Below are positions 43,893 through 52,594 of a stretch of DNA of 64,000 nucleotides, piece by piece. Each line of letters begins with the position of its first letter. Within the stretch, counting starts at the first letter, position 1. Where the stretch lies: positions 1 to 64,000 of the forward strand of contig CAJUCN010000013.1 of the NCBI GenBank assembly GCA_910585005.1, given 5' to 3'. Below the pieces are notes generated by a model that was not told the origin of the DNA, did not search any database, and saw only the letters and a list, made by a program, of their open reading frames with translations. The translations under genes and the position numbers were made by a program. This stretch comes from an uncultured Lachnospiraceae bacterium. Its GTDB lineage: Bacteria; Bacillota; Clostridia; Lachnospirales; Lachnospiraceae.

Positions 43893-44786
43893 ATGAGATC
43901 CAAAGGAAGTTTTGAGAGAAGATTTGGGAAGTATGCAGTCAAAAATTTGTCGTTAATGTTGATCATCTGTTATGGGTTTGGTTATTTGTTCCAGATGATC
44001 TATCCTGATTTTCTCCAGTATTTGTATTTAAATCCTTATCAGATCATTTTCCGGGGACAAGTCTGGAGGCTGGTTACCTGGTTGATTGTGCCGCCCTCCA
44101 GTTTTGATTTTTTTACACTGATCATGTTGTATTTTTATTACTCCATCGGAACCACATTGGAGCGGACCTGGGGGACTTACCGTTATAATGTGTATATTTT
44201 TTCCGGCGCCCTTTTTACCATACTTGGAGCCTTTTTGCTTTTTGGCTATACATTGTTGTTCCAGAGGGATGCGGTGGCTATTTTGGGACTTGGTTATTAT
44301 GATGCCATTTCGGCCATGTTCAGCACTTATTATGTGAATATGTCTATCTTTCTTGCATTTGCGGCAACCTTTCCCAACATGCAGGTGCTTTTGTTTTTCT
44401 TTATCCCGTTAAAGGTGAAGGTAATGGGGATTATTTACGGGGTGTTGCTGGTTTATCAGTTTATTGTAGGGTATGGGAGGGAATGGTCATTTTTAAATAC
44501 GGCAAACCGTTTTGTAATCGGCGCATCGCTGATGAATTTTATTGTATTTTTTGTTACCAGCAGGGGAAAAGTCCATATGACGCCCAAGCAGGCAAGGAGA
44601 AGGTCGGAGTTTAAGCGGGAAGTGAAAAAGACAGGGAAGTCCACCCGGCATAAATGCGCTGTCTGTGGAAGGACAGAGGAGACGAACCCGGAACTGGAAT
44701 TCCGTTTCTGCTCTAAGTGTGAGGGAAATTACGAATATTGTGAGGAACATATCTTTACACATACGCATGTGAAGCATATGTCTTAA
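43893..44786 (+). CDS. Rhomboid-like membrane protein with C-terminal zinc ribbon
   Basis: The 297-residue protein has about six membrane helices. The first-loop pattern FRGQVWRLVTWLIVPPS and the YYSIGTTLERTWGTYRYN segment match rhomboid proteases, but the catalytic GxSG is replaced by YYDAISAMFSTYY and no matching His is seen, so it is likely a non-proteolytic relative. Residues about 225-297 are cytoplasmic, basic, then a zinc ribbon (CAVCGR ... CSKCEGNYEYC with His-rich end HTHVKH). The ATG at 43893 has GGAGG five bases upstream. It heads an operon with a sigma-like protein. Confidence 0.85.
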   Translation: MRSKGSFERRFGKYAVKNLSLMLIICYGFGYLFQMIYPDFLQYLYLNPYQIIFRGQVWRLVTWLIVPPSSFDFFTLIMLYFYYSIGTTLERTWGTYRYNVYIFSGALFTILGAFLLFGYTLLFQRDAVAILGLGYYDAISAMFSTYYVNMSIFLAFAATFPNMQVLLFFFIPLKVKVMGIIYGVLLVYQFIVGYGREWSFLNTANRFVIGASLMNFIVFFVTSRGKVHMTPKQARRRSEFKREVKKTGKSTRHKCAVCGRTEETNPELEFRFCSKCEGNYEYCEEHIFTHTHVKHMS

Positions 44787-44807
44787 GTTTGAAAGAAAGG
44801 GTTTGGA

Positions 44808-45554
44808 ATGTCAGAAGGAAAGGAAATCCGGTTTGCCCAGATTTTGGAGCAGGTAAGGAAAAAAGCGAAAGAACAAAATAATTGTATATCAAAGCAGCAG
44901 GTGAGGGAAGCCTTTGAAGAGCTTTCCTTTTCTGATGAGCAGTTTTTCCTGGTATTTGATTACCTGAAGAAGCACAAAATAGGCATTGATGAACCGGTGG
45001 ATCTGGATGACTATCTGACAGAAAGTGAGATAGACTATTTGGAAGAATACCGGAAAGAACTTGCCCTCTTTGAAGAGATCAGCGAGGGGGAAAAGGAGGC
45101 GCTTATCCTTTCTGCCATGGCGGGAGAAGGCGGGGCGCAGAGCCGGTTGATCCAGGTTTATCTGCCCCAGGTGATGGAAGTAGCCAGGCTTTATACTGGC
45201 CAGGGAGTAGCCCTGGAAGACCTGATTGGGGAAGGGAATGTTGCCCTTACGATGGGAGTTACCATGCTGGGGGCGTTTCAACATGCCAGGGAGGCGGAAG
45301 GCGCATTGATGGGCATGGTTATGGATGCGATGGAAGAATGTGTTGCTGAGAACATGCAGGAGTCGGACAAGGACAAAAAGGTAACAGAAAAGGTTAATAA
45401 GGTGGCGTTAGCTGCCAGAGAGCTTGCCCGGGAGCTTCATAGGAAAGTTACTGTGACGGAACTGTCCGCGGAATCGGGAATATCCAGGAAATATATTGAA
45501 GATGCAATGAGGATGAGCGGGTTTGCCATTGAAGATTTGGAGAACGATCTATGA
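44808..45554 (+). CDS. Sigma-70-like protein lacking region 4
   Basis: The 248-residue product resembles the N-terminal two-thirds of a primary sigma factor. Residues about 20-60 look like region 1.1 (CISKQQVREAFEELSFSDE, FDYLKKHKIGI). Residues about 110-165 resemble region 2.1-2.2, the core-polymerase contact (YLPQVMEVARLYTGQGVALEDLIGEGNVAL). Residues about 200-245 resemble region 3 (VTVTELSAESGISRKYIED). The aromatic region 2.3/2.4 needed to melt and read the -10 box is degenerate, and region 4 is absent. It overlaps the next gene by ATGA. It may bind core RNA polymerase without recognising promoters (inference). Confidence 0.82.
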   Translation: MSEGKEIRFAQILEQVRKKAKEQNNCISKQQVREAFEELSFSDEQFFLVFDYLKKHKIGIDEPVDLDDYLTESEIDYLEEYRKELALFEEISEGEKEALILSAMAGEGGAQSRLIQVYLPQVMEVARLYTGQGVALEDLIGEGNVALTMGVTMLGAFQHAREAEGALMGMVMDAMEECVAENMQESDKDKKVTEKVNKVALAARELARELHRKVTVTELSAESGISRKYIEDAMRMSGFAIEDLENDL

Positions 45555-45988
45555 AGAGGGCAGGAAGCGTTACCAGTTATGAAGATTTTAAATATGTGAT
45601 GCAGGATACGGGAAATCTTTACCTGGGGGCGAAATACACTTATGAGGAGCTTCTGTCGGCAGAGATGGCGCCCTTTAAACTGAAAGCGGTCATAAATCAT
45701 TATGTTTTGAAAGAGACGGCGCCGGAGACAACCTTAGAAAGCCAGTTTTATTATCTGGAGAAGGATTCCTTTTTATTCGAGGTGTTTTCCCAGCTTAAAA
45801 CAAAGGTCAAGGTGCAGACCCGGACGGAGTGCCGAAATATTTGGGGCAAAACAAAGTATTCATATAAAGAGAGGATTTTTTCTTTGACGGAACTTACCGG
45901 GATGGATTCCGCAAAAAAAAGAGCATCAGGGATGATGATACGGGAAATAATAATATCAAAGCTGGGGATGATGACTTTCAGCGTATAA
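45551..45988 (+). CDS. Protein of unknown function
   Basis: The 145-residue soluble product begins four bases before the sigma-like stop, so the two are translationally coupled. It is basic, with mixed helices and strands (FKLKAVINHYVLKE, LFEVFSQLKTKVKVQ) and a Lys/Arg-rich C-terminal third that could bind nucleic acid. No motif, signal peptide or membrane segment is recognised. Its coupling to the sigma-like protein suggests a shared role; that is the only functional hint. Confidence 0.7.
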   Translation: MKRAGSVTSYEDFKYVMQDTGNLYLGAKYTYEELLSAEMAPFKLKAVINHYVLKETAPETTLESQFYYLEKDSFLFEVFSQLKTKVKVQTRTECRNIWGKTKYSYKERIFSLTELTGMDSAKKRASGMMIREIIISKLGMMTFSV

Positions 45989-46014
45989 TATGGAGGAGAG
46001 GAGTAAGGGAAAGG

Positions 46015-48960
46015 ATGAAGCAGCAGATTGAAGATAAGAAAGCGTACCAGATCATAGAGCGCAGGATGATTGAGGACTTAAATGCGGAAGGCTATATTTT
46101 AAAACATAAAAAGACAGGAGCACGGGTGGTTTTACTGCTCAACGATGATGAAAATAAAGTGTTTTATATCGGGTTTCGGACGCCGCCGGTAGACAGCACT
46201 GGCGTGGCGCATATTCTGGAACATTCCGTGCTTTGCGGATCGAAGAATTTTCCGGTGAAAGATCCCTTTATTGAACTTGCCAAGGGATCCTTAAATACGT
46301 TTTTAAATGCCATGACTTATCCGGATAAGACAGTGTACCCGGTGGCAAGCTGTAATGATAAGGATTTTAAAAACCTGGTGCATGTTTATCTGGATGCAGT
46401 CCTTTATCCCAACATCTATAGGGAGGAAAAGATCTTCCGTCAGGAGGGATGGCATTATGAGATGGAAGATCTTTCAGAGGAACTAAGCTTGAATGGCGTT
46501 GTGTACAACGAAATGAAAGGGGCTTTTTCTTCTCCGGATGATGTGGTCGAGCGGGAGATCATGAATTCCCTTTATCCGAATACCACTTACGGCCTTGAGT
46601 CTGGCGGTGATCCGGAAGTGATACCGGAACTGACTTACGAAGAATTCCTTGATTTTCATAGAAAGTATTATCATCCATCTAACAGTTATGTGTATTTGTA
46701 TGGAAATATGGATGCAGCAGAGTATCTGACGTTTATGGATGAGAATTATTTTTCGTCTTTTGAAGAATTAGAAGTAGATTCAGTGATCAGGAAAGAAGAA
46801 GCTTTTCAGATGCCTAAGGAGATCGTTAAGGAATATCCGATTATGGAAGATGAAGATGTTTCTAAAAACACTTATCTTACTTATAATGTGTCAATGGGAA
46901 GCAGTCTTGACCGGGATCTTTATGTGGCGATGGAGGTGCTGGATTATGTACTTTGTTCTGCGCCGGGGGCGCCCATAAAGCAGGCGCTGCTGGATAAAGG
47001 TATTGGCGGGGATGTATATAGTACACTGGAAAACGGTATTTTACAACCATATTTTTCTGTTGTGGCAAAATTTGCCCAGGAGGGCCAAAAGGACGAATTT
47101 GTGCAAGTGATCGAGGAGACGCTTACCGGATTGGCAGAAAAGGGAGTGAACAGGAAGGCCCTGGAAGCAGCCATTAATTATTTTGAGTTCCGCTATAGGG
47201 AGGCTGACTTCGGTTCTTACCCAAGAGGGTTGATGCTGGGGCTGCAGGCCCTTGATAGCTGGCTTTATGATGATAATGCGCCTTTTATGCATATTGAAGC
47301 GAACCAGACTTATGAAAAGCTTCGGAAGGCAATTGATACGGGCTATTATGAAGAGCTGATTGAACGGTATCTTTTAAAGAACGGTCATAAGACGGTGCTT
47401 ATTGTACGCCCGGTTCCCGGACTTACCACCCAAAAGGATAAAGAACTCCATGACAGGCTGCAAGACTACAGGGATTCTCTTTCCCAGGAGGAGAGAAAAG
47501 AGATTGTAGAACAGACCAAGGCTCTCAGGGATTACCAGGAGCAGGAAAGCAGCCCGGAGGATTTAAAGACCATACCGCTGCTTAACAGGGAAGATATGAA
47601 GAGGGAAGCGGCAGAGTATGTCAATGAGGTCTATCAAGTGGATGGCACTACGGTCTTGTTCCATGATATTTTTACCAATGGGATTGTTTACTTAAACATG
47701 ATCTTCGACCTGGCGCAGGTACCGGCACATTTATTCCCTTATGTGGGAATTTTAAAAGCGGCGCTCCTTATGGTAGATACGGAGCATTATAGCTACGGGG
47801 ATTTGTTCCATGAAGTAAATATCCATACCGGGGGAATGAAAGCGGCAGTAAACACTTATACCAATGCGGAGGATCTGGGCAAGTATAAGGTCACACTGGA
47901 AATCCAGTCCAAGGCTCTCTATGGAAAGAGAGATAAGGCGTTAGAGCTGATGAAAGAGATCATCCTTACATCAAAATTTGACGATACAAAGAGATTATTT
48001 GAAATATTATCGGAAACAAAATCCAGGATGCAGGCTGCCATGACCGGTGCAGGGCATTCTACTGCGCTGATCAGGGCGTTATCCTATTTTTCGCCGACTG
48101 CGGCTGTGTCAGAGCAGATCAGCGGTATCCCGCAGTGCCGTTTGCTGGAAGAGCTTACTTGTGATTATGAGAATCAAAAGGAGGGACTGAAAGCAAAATT
48201 AAAGGAGCTTTGCCGTTATATTTTCAGGCCGGAAAACCTGATGGTAGATCTTACATCCACCAGGGAAGGGTTTTTGGGGATTGAGGAAAAGGTAAGAGCA
48301 CTGAAAGGGGAACTGGTCACGGCGCCGGTTAAGGGAGAGGGATTTGTCCCTTCCTTATCCAAAAAGAAGGAAGGTTTTATGACTGCAGGACAGGTGCAGT
48401 TTGTGTGCAGAGCGGGGAATTTTCTCAGTAAGGGACTGCCCTATACCGGTTCTCTTAAGGTTCTAAAGGTAATGATGGGGTATGACTATCTTTGGAACCA
48501 GGTGCGGGTAAAAGGCGGCGCTTATGGATGTATGTGTGGATTTTACAGAAATGGTGACGGTTATTTTGTTTCTTACCGTGATCCTAACCTGGATAAGACG
48601 ATTCAGGTTTATGAACAGGCAGCGGATCACATACGTCAGGCCAAATTAGATGAACGTACGGTGACACAGTTTATTATAGGAGCGGTCAGTGAACTGGATA
48701 CGCCTATGACGCCTGCTACAAAGGGAAATTATTCCAGGGGCGGATATCTTACCGGGTTATCCATGGAAAAGGTGCAAAAGGAAAGAGATGAGCTTTTATC
48801 AACTACTGTAGAACAGATCCGGGATCTGTACCGGTATGTGCAGGCATTTATGGAGGATGATTGCTTATGTGTGGTGGGGAATGGGGAGAAGATCAAAGAA
48901 AATCAGGGTCTTTTTGGTGAAATAGACCAGTTGTTTCATTCCGGGGGAATGGAGGAATAA
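46015..48960 (+). CDS. M16C insulinase-family zinc peptidase (PreP-like)
   Basis: The 981-residue enzyme is a full-length M16C protease. The inverted zinc motif is HILEH (His66, Glu69, His70), and the distal Glu lies about 75 residues later in LNGVVYNEMKGAFSS. Two homologous halves follow, the second with the RVKGGAYGC segment near residue 835 that closes the chamber. PreP-type enzymes degrade peptides within a closed cavity; without a signal peptide it should act in the cytoplasm. It lies 26 bases after the preceding gene, with a purine-rich ribosome binding site. Confidence 0.93.
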   Translation: MKQQIEDKKAYQIIERRMIEDLNAEGYILKHKKTGARVVLLLNDDENKVFYIGFRTPPVDSTGVAHILEHSVLCGSKNFPVKDPFIELAKGSLNTFLNAMTYPDKTVYPVASCNDKDFKNLVHVYLDAVLYPNIYREEKIFRQEGWHYEMEDLSEELSLNGVVYNEMKGAFSSPDDVVEREIMNSLYPNTTYGLESGGDPEVIPELTYEEFLDFHRKYYHPSNSYVYLYGNMDAAEYLTFMDENYFSSFEELEVDSVIRKEEAFQMPKEIVKEYPIMEDEDVSKNTYLTYNVSMGSSLDRDLYVAMEVLDYVLCSAPGAPIKQALLDKGIGGDVYSTLENGILQPYFSVVAKFAQEGQKDEFVQVIEETLTGLAEKGVNRKALEAAINYFEFRYREADFGSYPRGLMLGLQALDSWLYDDNAPFMHIEANQTYEKLRKAIDTGYYEELIERYLLKNGHKTVLIVRPVPGLTTQKDKELHDRLQDYRDSLSQEERKEIVEQTKALRDYQEQESSPEDLKTIPLLNREDMKREAAEYVNEVYQVDGTTVLFHDIFTNGIVYLNMIFDLAQVPAHLFPYVGILKAALLMVDTEHYSYGDLFHEVNIHTGGMKAAVNTYTNAEDLGKYKVTLEIQSKALYGKRDKALELMKEIILTSKFDDTKRLFEILSETKSRMQAAMTGAGHSTALIRALSYFSPTAAVSEQISGIPQCRLLEELTCDYENQKEGLKAKLKELCRYIFRPENLMVDLTSTREGFLGIEEKVRALKGELVTAPVKGEGFVPSLSKKKEGFMTAGQVQFVCRAGNFLSKGLPYTGSLKVLKVMMGYDYLWNQVRVKGGAYGCMCGFYRNGDGYFVSYRDPNLDKTIQVYEQAADHIRQAKLDERTVTQFIIGAVSELDTPMTPATKGNYSRGGYLTGLSMEKVQKERDELLSTTVEQIRDLYRYVQAFMEDDCLCVVGNGEKIKENQGLFGEIDQLFHSGGMEE

Positions 48961-49040
48961 ATTTTTTTATTCCCATAAATCAGCTTTCCTGAAACGTATC
49001 TATTGTAACAATAGAAAATGAAAGACAGGGAGGGTTATGT

Positions 49041-50069
49041 ATGAAAAAGAGAAAGGCGTTTTTTTTACTTGCGGCATTAGGGCTTGCCCTTACAGGATGT
49101 GGGGGCAACAAAATGGCAATGTCGGATATGGCGGCGCCGGCAGCAGCGGAGGAGGCATATGACACCGGAGGGGGATATGCCTCGGATGATATTTACAGTT
49201 ACGCGGCCAAGGAAAATGGCTATGAACAGGAGGCGGCGGCAGAGGAAACCCAGGATCAGGAAAGCGGTTCGCCAGAGGTATTGGATACTTCCAGGAAACT
49301 GATCAAAAATGTGGATCTTGAGGTAGAAACAGAAGAGTTTGACGCCCTGCTTTCCACCATTGAACAAAAGACAGAAGATTTGGCAGGGTACATAGAAGAA
49401 AGTTATACCTATAATGGCAGCGCTTATTATGGAAGAGGGACCAGGAACGCCAGGCTGACGATCCGTATTCCGGCAAGTAAGCTAGGTGCTTTTTTATCGG
49501 AAGTGGCGGAAGTTTCTAATGTGATCAGCAGGAATGAGCGGGTCAGCGATGTAACGTTACAGTATGTAGATTTGGACAGTCACAAGAAAGCTCTTATGGC
49601 GGAACAGGACAGATTGCTGGAACTTCTTGAGCAGGCGGAAAATATAGAAGATATTATTTCCATTGAAAGCCGGCTTTCTGAGGTGCGGTATCAGATCGAA
49701 AGCATGGAATCCAAGTTACGGACAATGGATAACCAGGTTTCCTATAGTACGGTTTATCTGTCCGTTGAAGAAGTAAGGCAGCTTACGCCGGTAGTGGAGC
49801 AGAGCATTGGCGATAAAATTGCCACGGGATTCCGGAGAAGCCTTGCAGATGTAGGTGCGGGTATCGTGAATTTTGGTATTGGGGTTATCATTTATATCCC
49901 TTATCTTTTGTTGTGGGGTGTTTTGATTGTAATTGCAGCGCTGGTTTTCCGGGCCTTGGGTAGGAAAAGACGGAGCAGGAAAAGCGACGGGGAGTCAAAG
50001 GAAGAGAGGCGGCAGGAGGAAATAAAGAAAACCCTGTTGGAAGCAAAGGAAGAGAAAAAAGATGAGTGA
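49041..50069 (+). CDS. DUF4349 lipoprotein
   Basis: The 342-residue product has a lipoprotein signal peptide with lipobox LTGC (Cys20), an acidic low-complexity linker (20-85), then the DUF4349 domain (about 88-285) with RKLIKNVDLEVETEEFDAL, the RLTIRIPASKL strand and a coiled-coil pair, a membrane helix (about 275-305; IVNFGIGVIIYIPYLLLWG) and a charged cytoplasmic tail. The family is widespread and has no known activity; an envelope role is likely. GGGAGGG precedes the ATG. It overlaps era by eight bases. Confidence 0.9.
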   Translation: MKKRKAFFLLAALGLALTGCGGNKMAMSDMAAPAAAEEAYDTGGGYASDDIYSYAAKENGYEQEAAAEETQDQESGSPEVLDTSRKLIKNVDLEVETEEFDALLSTIEQKTEDLAGYIEESYTYNGSAYYGRGTRNARLTIRIPASKLGAFLSEVAEVSNVISRNERVSDVTLQYVDLDSHKKALMAEQDRLLELLEQAENIEDIISIESRLSEVRYQIESMESKLRTMDNQVSYSTVYLSVEEVRQLTPVVEQSIGDKIATGFRRSLADVGAGIVNFGIGVIIYIPYLLLWGVLIVIAALVFRALGRKRRSRKSDGESKEERRQEEIKKTLLEAKEEKKDE

Positions 50070-50964
50070 ACAGTTTAAATCGGGCTTTGCCGTGTTGGTA
50101 GGAAGGCCGAATGTAGGAAAGTCCACGTTGATGAACCGGCTGATCGGACAGAAGATCGCGATCACATCCAGTAAACCGCAGACGACCAGAAACCGGATCC
50201 AGACAGTTTATACGTCAGAGGAAGGCCAGATCGTATTTGTAGATACGCCGGGGATCCATAAGGCGAAGAACCGCTTAGGTGATTATATGGTCAACATTGC
50301 CCATAAAAGTCTTAGTGATGTGGATGTGGTTTTGTGGTTGGTGGAGCCTTCTAATTTCATTGGAGCCGGAGAACGGCATATATTGGAGCAGCTAAAGGAA
50401 GTGAAAGTACCGGTGATTCTTGTGATCAATAAGATCGACAAGGTAAAAAAGGAGGAACTTTTCAGCTTTATTGATACCTACCGCCGGGAAATGGATTTTG
50501 CGGAGATCGTTCCGGTATCTGCCTTAAAGAATGACAATACAGAGGAGCTGATCAAATGTATTATGAGGTATCTTCCTTACGGGCCGGCTTTTTATGATGA
50601 AGATACCATAACGGATCAGCCGATGCGCCAGATTGTGGCGGAACTGATCCGGGAAAAGGCGCTTCGGTCGCTGGAAGAGGAAATTCCCCACGGGATCGCC
50701 GTTACAATTGAAAAGATGAAGAGAAGGGGAAAAGTTACCGATATTGATGCGACGATTATCTGCGAGAGAGAATCCCACAAAGGGATCATCATAGGCAAGC
50801 AGGGAAGTATGCTTAAGAAGATCGGTTCAAATGCCAGAGCGGATATTGAAAAAATGTTGGAATGTAAAGTGAATTTGCAGCTTTGGGTAAAGGTAAAAAA
50901 GGATTGGCGGGACAGTGATTTCCTGCTCAAAAATTTTGGATATAATCCATCCGGAAACGAATAG
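50062..50964 (+). CDS. GTPase Era
   Basis: The 300-residue essential GTPase binds 16S rRNA and assists 30S maturation. It has G1 GRPNVGKST (about 14-22), G2/G3 QTTRNRIQTVY and VDTPGIHKAKN, NKID (G4, near 126), and a C-terminal KH domain with the HKGIIIGKQGSMLKKIG loop (about 235-251). It sits upstream of a YqzL-like gene and recO, the order known from Bacillus. Its start lies inside the end of the DUF4349 gene. Confidence 0.97.
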   Translation: MSEQFKSGFAVLVGRPNVGKSTLMNRLIGQKIAITSSKPQTTRNRIQTVYTSEEGQIVFVDTPGIHKAKNRLGDYMVNIAHKSLSDVDVVLWLVEPSNFIGAGERHILEQLKEVKVPVILVINKIDKVKKEELFSFIDTYRREMDFAEIVPVSALKNDNTEELIKCIMRYLPYGPAFYDEDTITDQPMRQIVAELIREKALRSLEEEIPHGIAVTIEKMKRRGKVTDIDATIICERESHKGIIIGKQGSMLKKIGSNARADIEKMLECKVNLQLWVKVKKDWRDSDFLLKNFGYNPSGNE

Positions 50965-51032
50965 AAAAGCGAAAAAGGCATACCCTAATATCATGGTTTT
51001 TGATGATACTTTTTGATACTAGGGGGCATAGG

Positions 51033-51233
51033 ATGAGAGCAGCAAATTACTGGGAGCAGTTTTTAAATACAGGAAAGATCGATGACTATCTGGCCTATTG
51101 CAGTGGGTATAAAGAAAAGGATCTAAGGGAATTGGAGCCTTTAGATGGGGCAGATGGGGATAAGGGAGCTTCTAAAGGTGCAGGAACAGGTCAGTGTTAC
51201 AGGGATCATATTAAGGGCGGAACCAGTTGGTGA
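51033..51233 (+). CDS. YqzL-like small protein
   Basis: The ATG at 51033 follows AGGGGG by seven bases and encodes 66 residues. Only the first half is protein-like and conserved in character (ANYWEQFLNTGKIDDYL), which matches YqzL of Bacillus, found at this same place between era and recO. The Gly-rich C-terminal half overlaps the 5' end of recO and may be poorly conserved. Function unknown; the position is the main support. Confidence 0.65.
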   Translation: MRAANYWEQFLNTGKIDDYLAYCSGYKEKDLRELEPLDGADGDKGASKGAGTGQCYRDHIKGGTSW

Positions 51234-51831
51234 GTATGACCGCCGGGTAGTGATACTTACAAGGGAGCGGGGAAAGATAGCAGCTTTTGCCAGAGGAGCA
51301 AGAAAACAGGGCAGCAGGCTGTTAGCTTCCACCAATCCCTTTTGCTTTGGGCAGTTTAGGGTCTATGAAGGGAGAAGATCCTACAGTATATCGGAGGCGG
51401 TGATCAGCAATTATTTTGAACAGCTCCGCAGGGATTATGAGGCTGCATGTTACGGTATGTATTTCCTGGAAGTGATGGACTATTACACAAGGGAGAACAG
51501 CGATGAGAAAGAAATGCTGAAATTGCTATACCAGTCTCTTCGGGCGCTTCTTCATGAGGGGCTTTCCAATGAACTGGTACAATACATATTTGAAGTAAAA
51601 GCGCTTTCCCTAAATGGCGAATATCCGGGTCCGCCTGGGCCAAAGGAAACTTTTTTAGATTCGACTTTATATACGCTTTCCTATATTGTGAATACCAAGG
51701 TAGAAAAGCTTTATAGTTTCACAGTGACCAGTCAGGTGTTGGCGGAACTTTCCCATATCACAGAGATATACAGGAAGAGATTTGTGGATAAAAAATTTAA
51801 AAGCCTGGAAATTTTGCGGGAAATGAAATAG
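51178..51831 (+). CDS. DNA repair protein RecO
   Basis: The 217-residue protein brings RecR to gaps and anneals strands in recombinational repair. The N-terminal OB-fold shows VTGIILRAEPVGEYDRRVVI and RERGKIAAFARGARK (about 7-50); the helical C-terminal part follows. The four zinc-binding Cys present in some RecO proteins are absent here. I favour the GTG at 51178, nine bases after AAGGGAG, because family members begin close to the OB-fold. An ATG at 51145 with GGAG upstream would add 11 residues. It overlaps the YqzL-like frame. Confidence 0.9.
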   Translation: MQEQVSVTGIILRAEPVGEYDRRVVILTRERGKIAAFARGARKQGSRLLASTNPFCFGQFRVYEGRRSYSISEAVISNYFEQLRRDYEAACYGMYFLEVMDYYTRENSDEKEMLKLLYQSLRALLHEGLSNELVQYIFEVKALSLNGEYPGPPGPKETFLDSTLYTLSYIVNTKVEKLYSFTVTSQVLAELSHITEIYRKRFVDKKFKSLEILREMK

Positions 51832-51849
51832 GATACCGAAAGTTTTTTA

Positions 51850-51878
51850 TTGAAAAACCCAGGTAAGTCATATATAAT
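51850..51878 (+). promoter_or_regulatory. Promoter before the lipoprotein gene
   Basis: TTGAAA (51850-51855), a 17-bp spacer and TATAAT (51873-51878) lie about 40 bases before the lipoprotein start. Confidence 0.78.
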
Positions 51879-51915
51879 TGATGGGGTAAATTGAGCAGAA
51901 GGTTTGGATGAAAAT

Positions 51916-52518
51916 ATGATGGGCAGATTTCGGATGAATACAAAATTGGCAACAGGCGCCATTGCAACGGCAATGTTCTTACTGACTGCCTGCGCGGCGG
52001 GCAGTGATGAGGAAGTTACTTCTGTTTCCATTCAAAAGGATGGGACAGTGCTTTCTCATATTGTGGAAGAGTTTGAACAAAGCTATTATGACCAGGAGGA
52101 ACTGCAACAGGCAATTCTGAAAGAAGCGGCAGAATACAATAAAGCGGCAGGGAATGGAAGGATCAATGTGGAAAAGATCAATGTGGACGGCGGTGTGGCG
52201 ACGGTACGCATGGTCTATCAGAATGCAGGGGATTATGCTGGTTTTAACCATGTTGTCTTTTTTGCAGGGACTGCTTCGGATGCCCAGGAAGAACATGAGT
52301 TGAATGTAGTTTTGAGCGGTGTCAAAGATACCAATGATACGTTAAGTAAAGCGGACATTCTTGCAATGGAAGGATACAAAATACTGATTACAGACATCAA
52401 GGAACCGGTTTATTTGGATGGAAGGGCGGAATATATAAGCGATAATGTCACAGCCGCCAATGACCGGAAAAGTGTATGGATTTCCGGTGCAGGGCAGGGC
52501 TATGTTTTATATAAATAG
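51916..52518 (+). CDS. Putative lipoprotein of unknown function
   Basis: The product of about 200 residues has a signal sequence ending in the lipobox LLTAC, so it should be anchored on the outer face of the membrane. The mature part (about 170 residues) contains helical and strand segments (VEEFEQSYYDQEELQQAILK, GYKILITDIKEPVYL) but no family that I recognise. The exact start is unsure: several in-frame ATGs (51916, 51919, 51934) follow AGAAGG. It has its own promoter. It lies between recO and glyS without an evident link to either. Confidence 0.75.
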   Translation: MMGRFRMNTKLATGAIATAMFLLTACAAGSDEEVTSVSIQKDGTVLSHIVEEFEQSYYDQEELQQAILKEAAEYNKAAGNGRINVEKINVDGGVATVRMVYQNAGDYAGFNHVVFFAGTASDAQEEHELNVVLSGVKDTNDTLSKADILAMEGYKILITDIKEPVYLDGRAEYISDNVTAANDRKSVWISGAGQGYVLYK

Positions 52519-52594
52519 GTGTCCGGGGGAAAGTAGAAAGAAGTTAGGAGATAAAGAACATTTATCATAAAGAAGAACGGAAGGAATGGATATC

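Noticed and set aside
43893..44786. Active rhomboid protease
   Set aside because: The GxSG serine motif and a matching His are absent.
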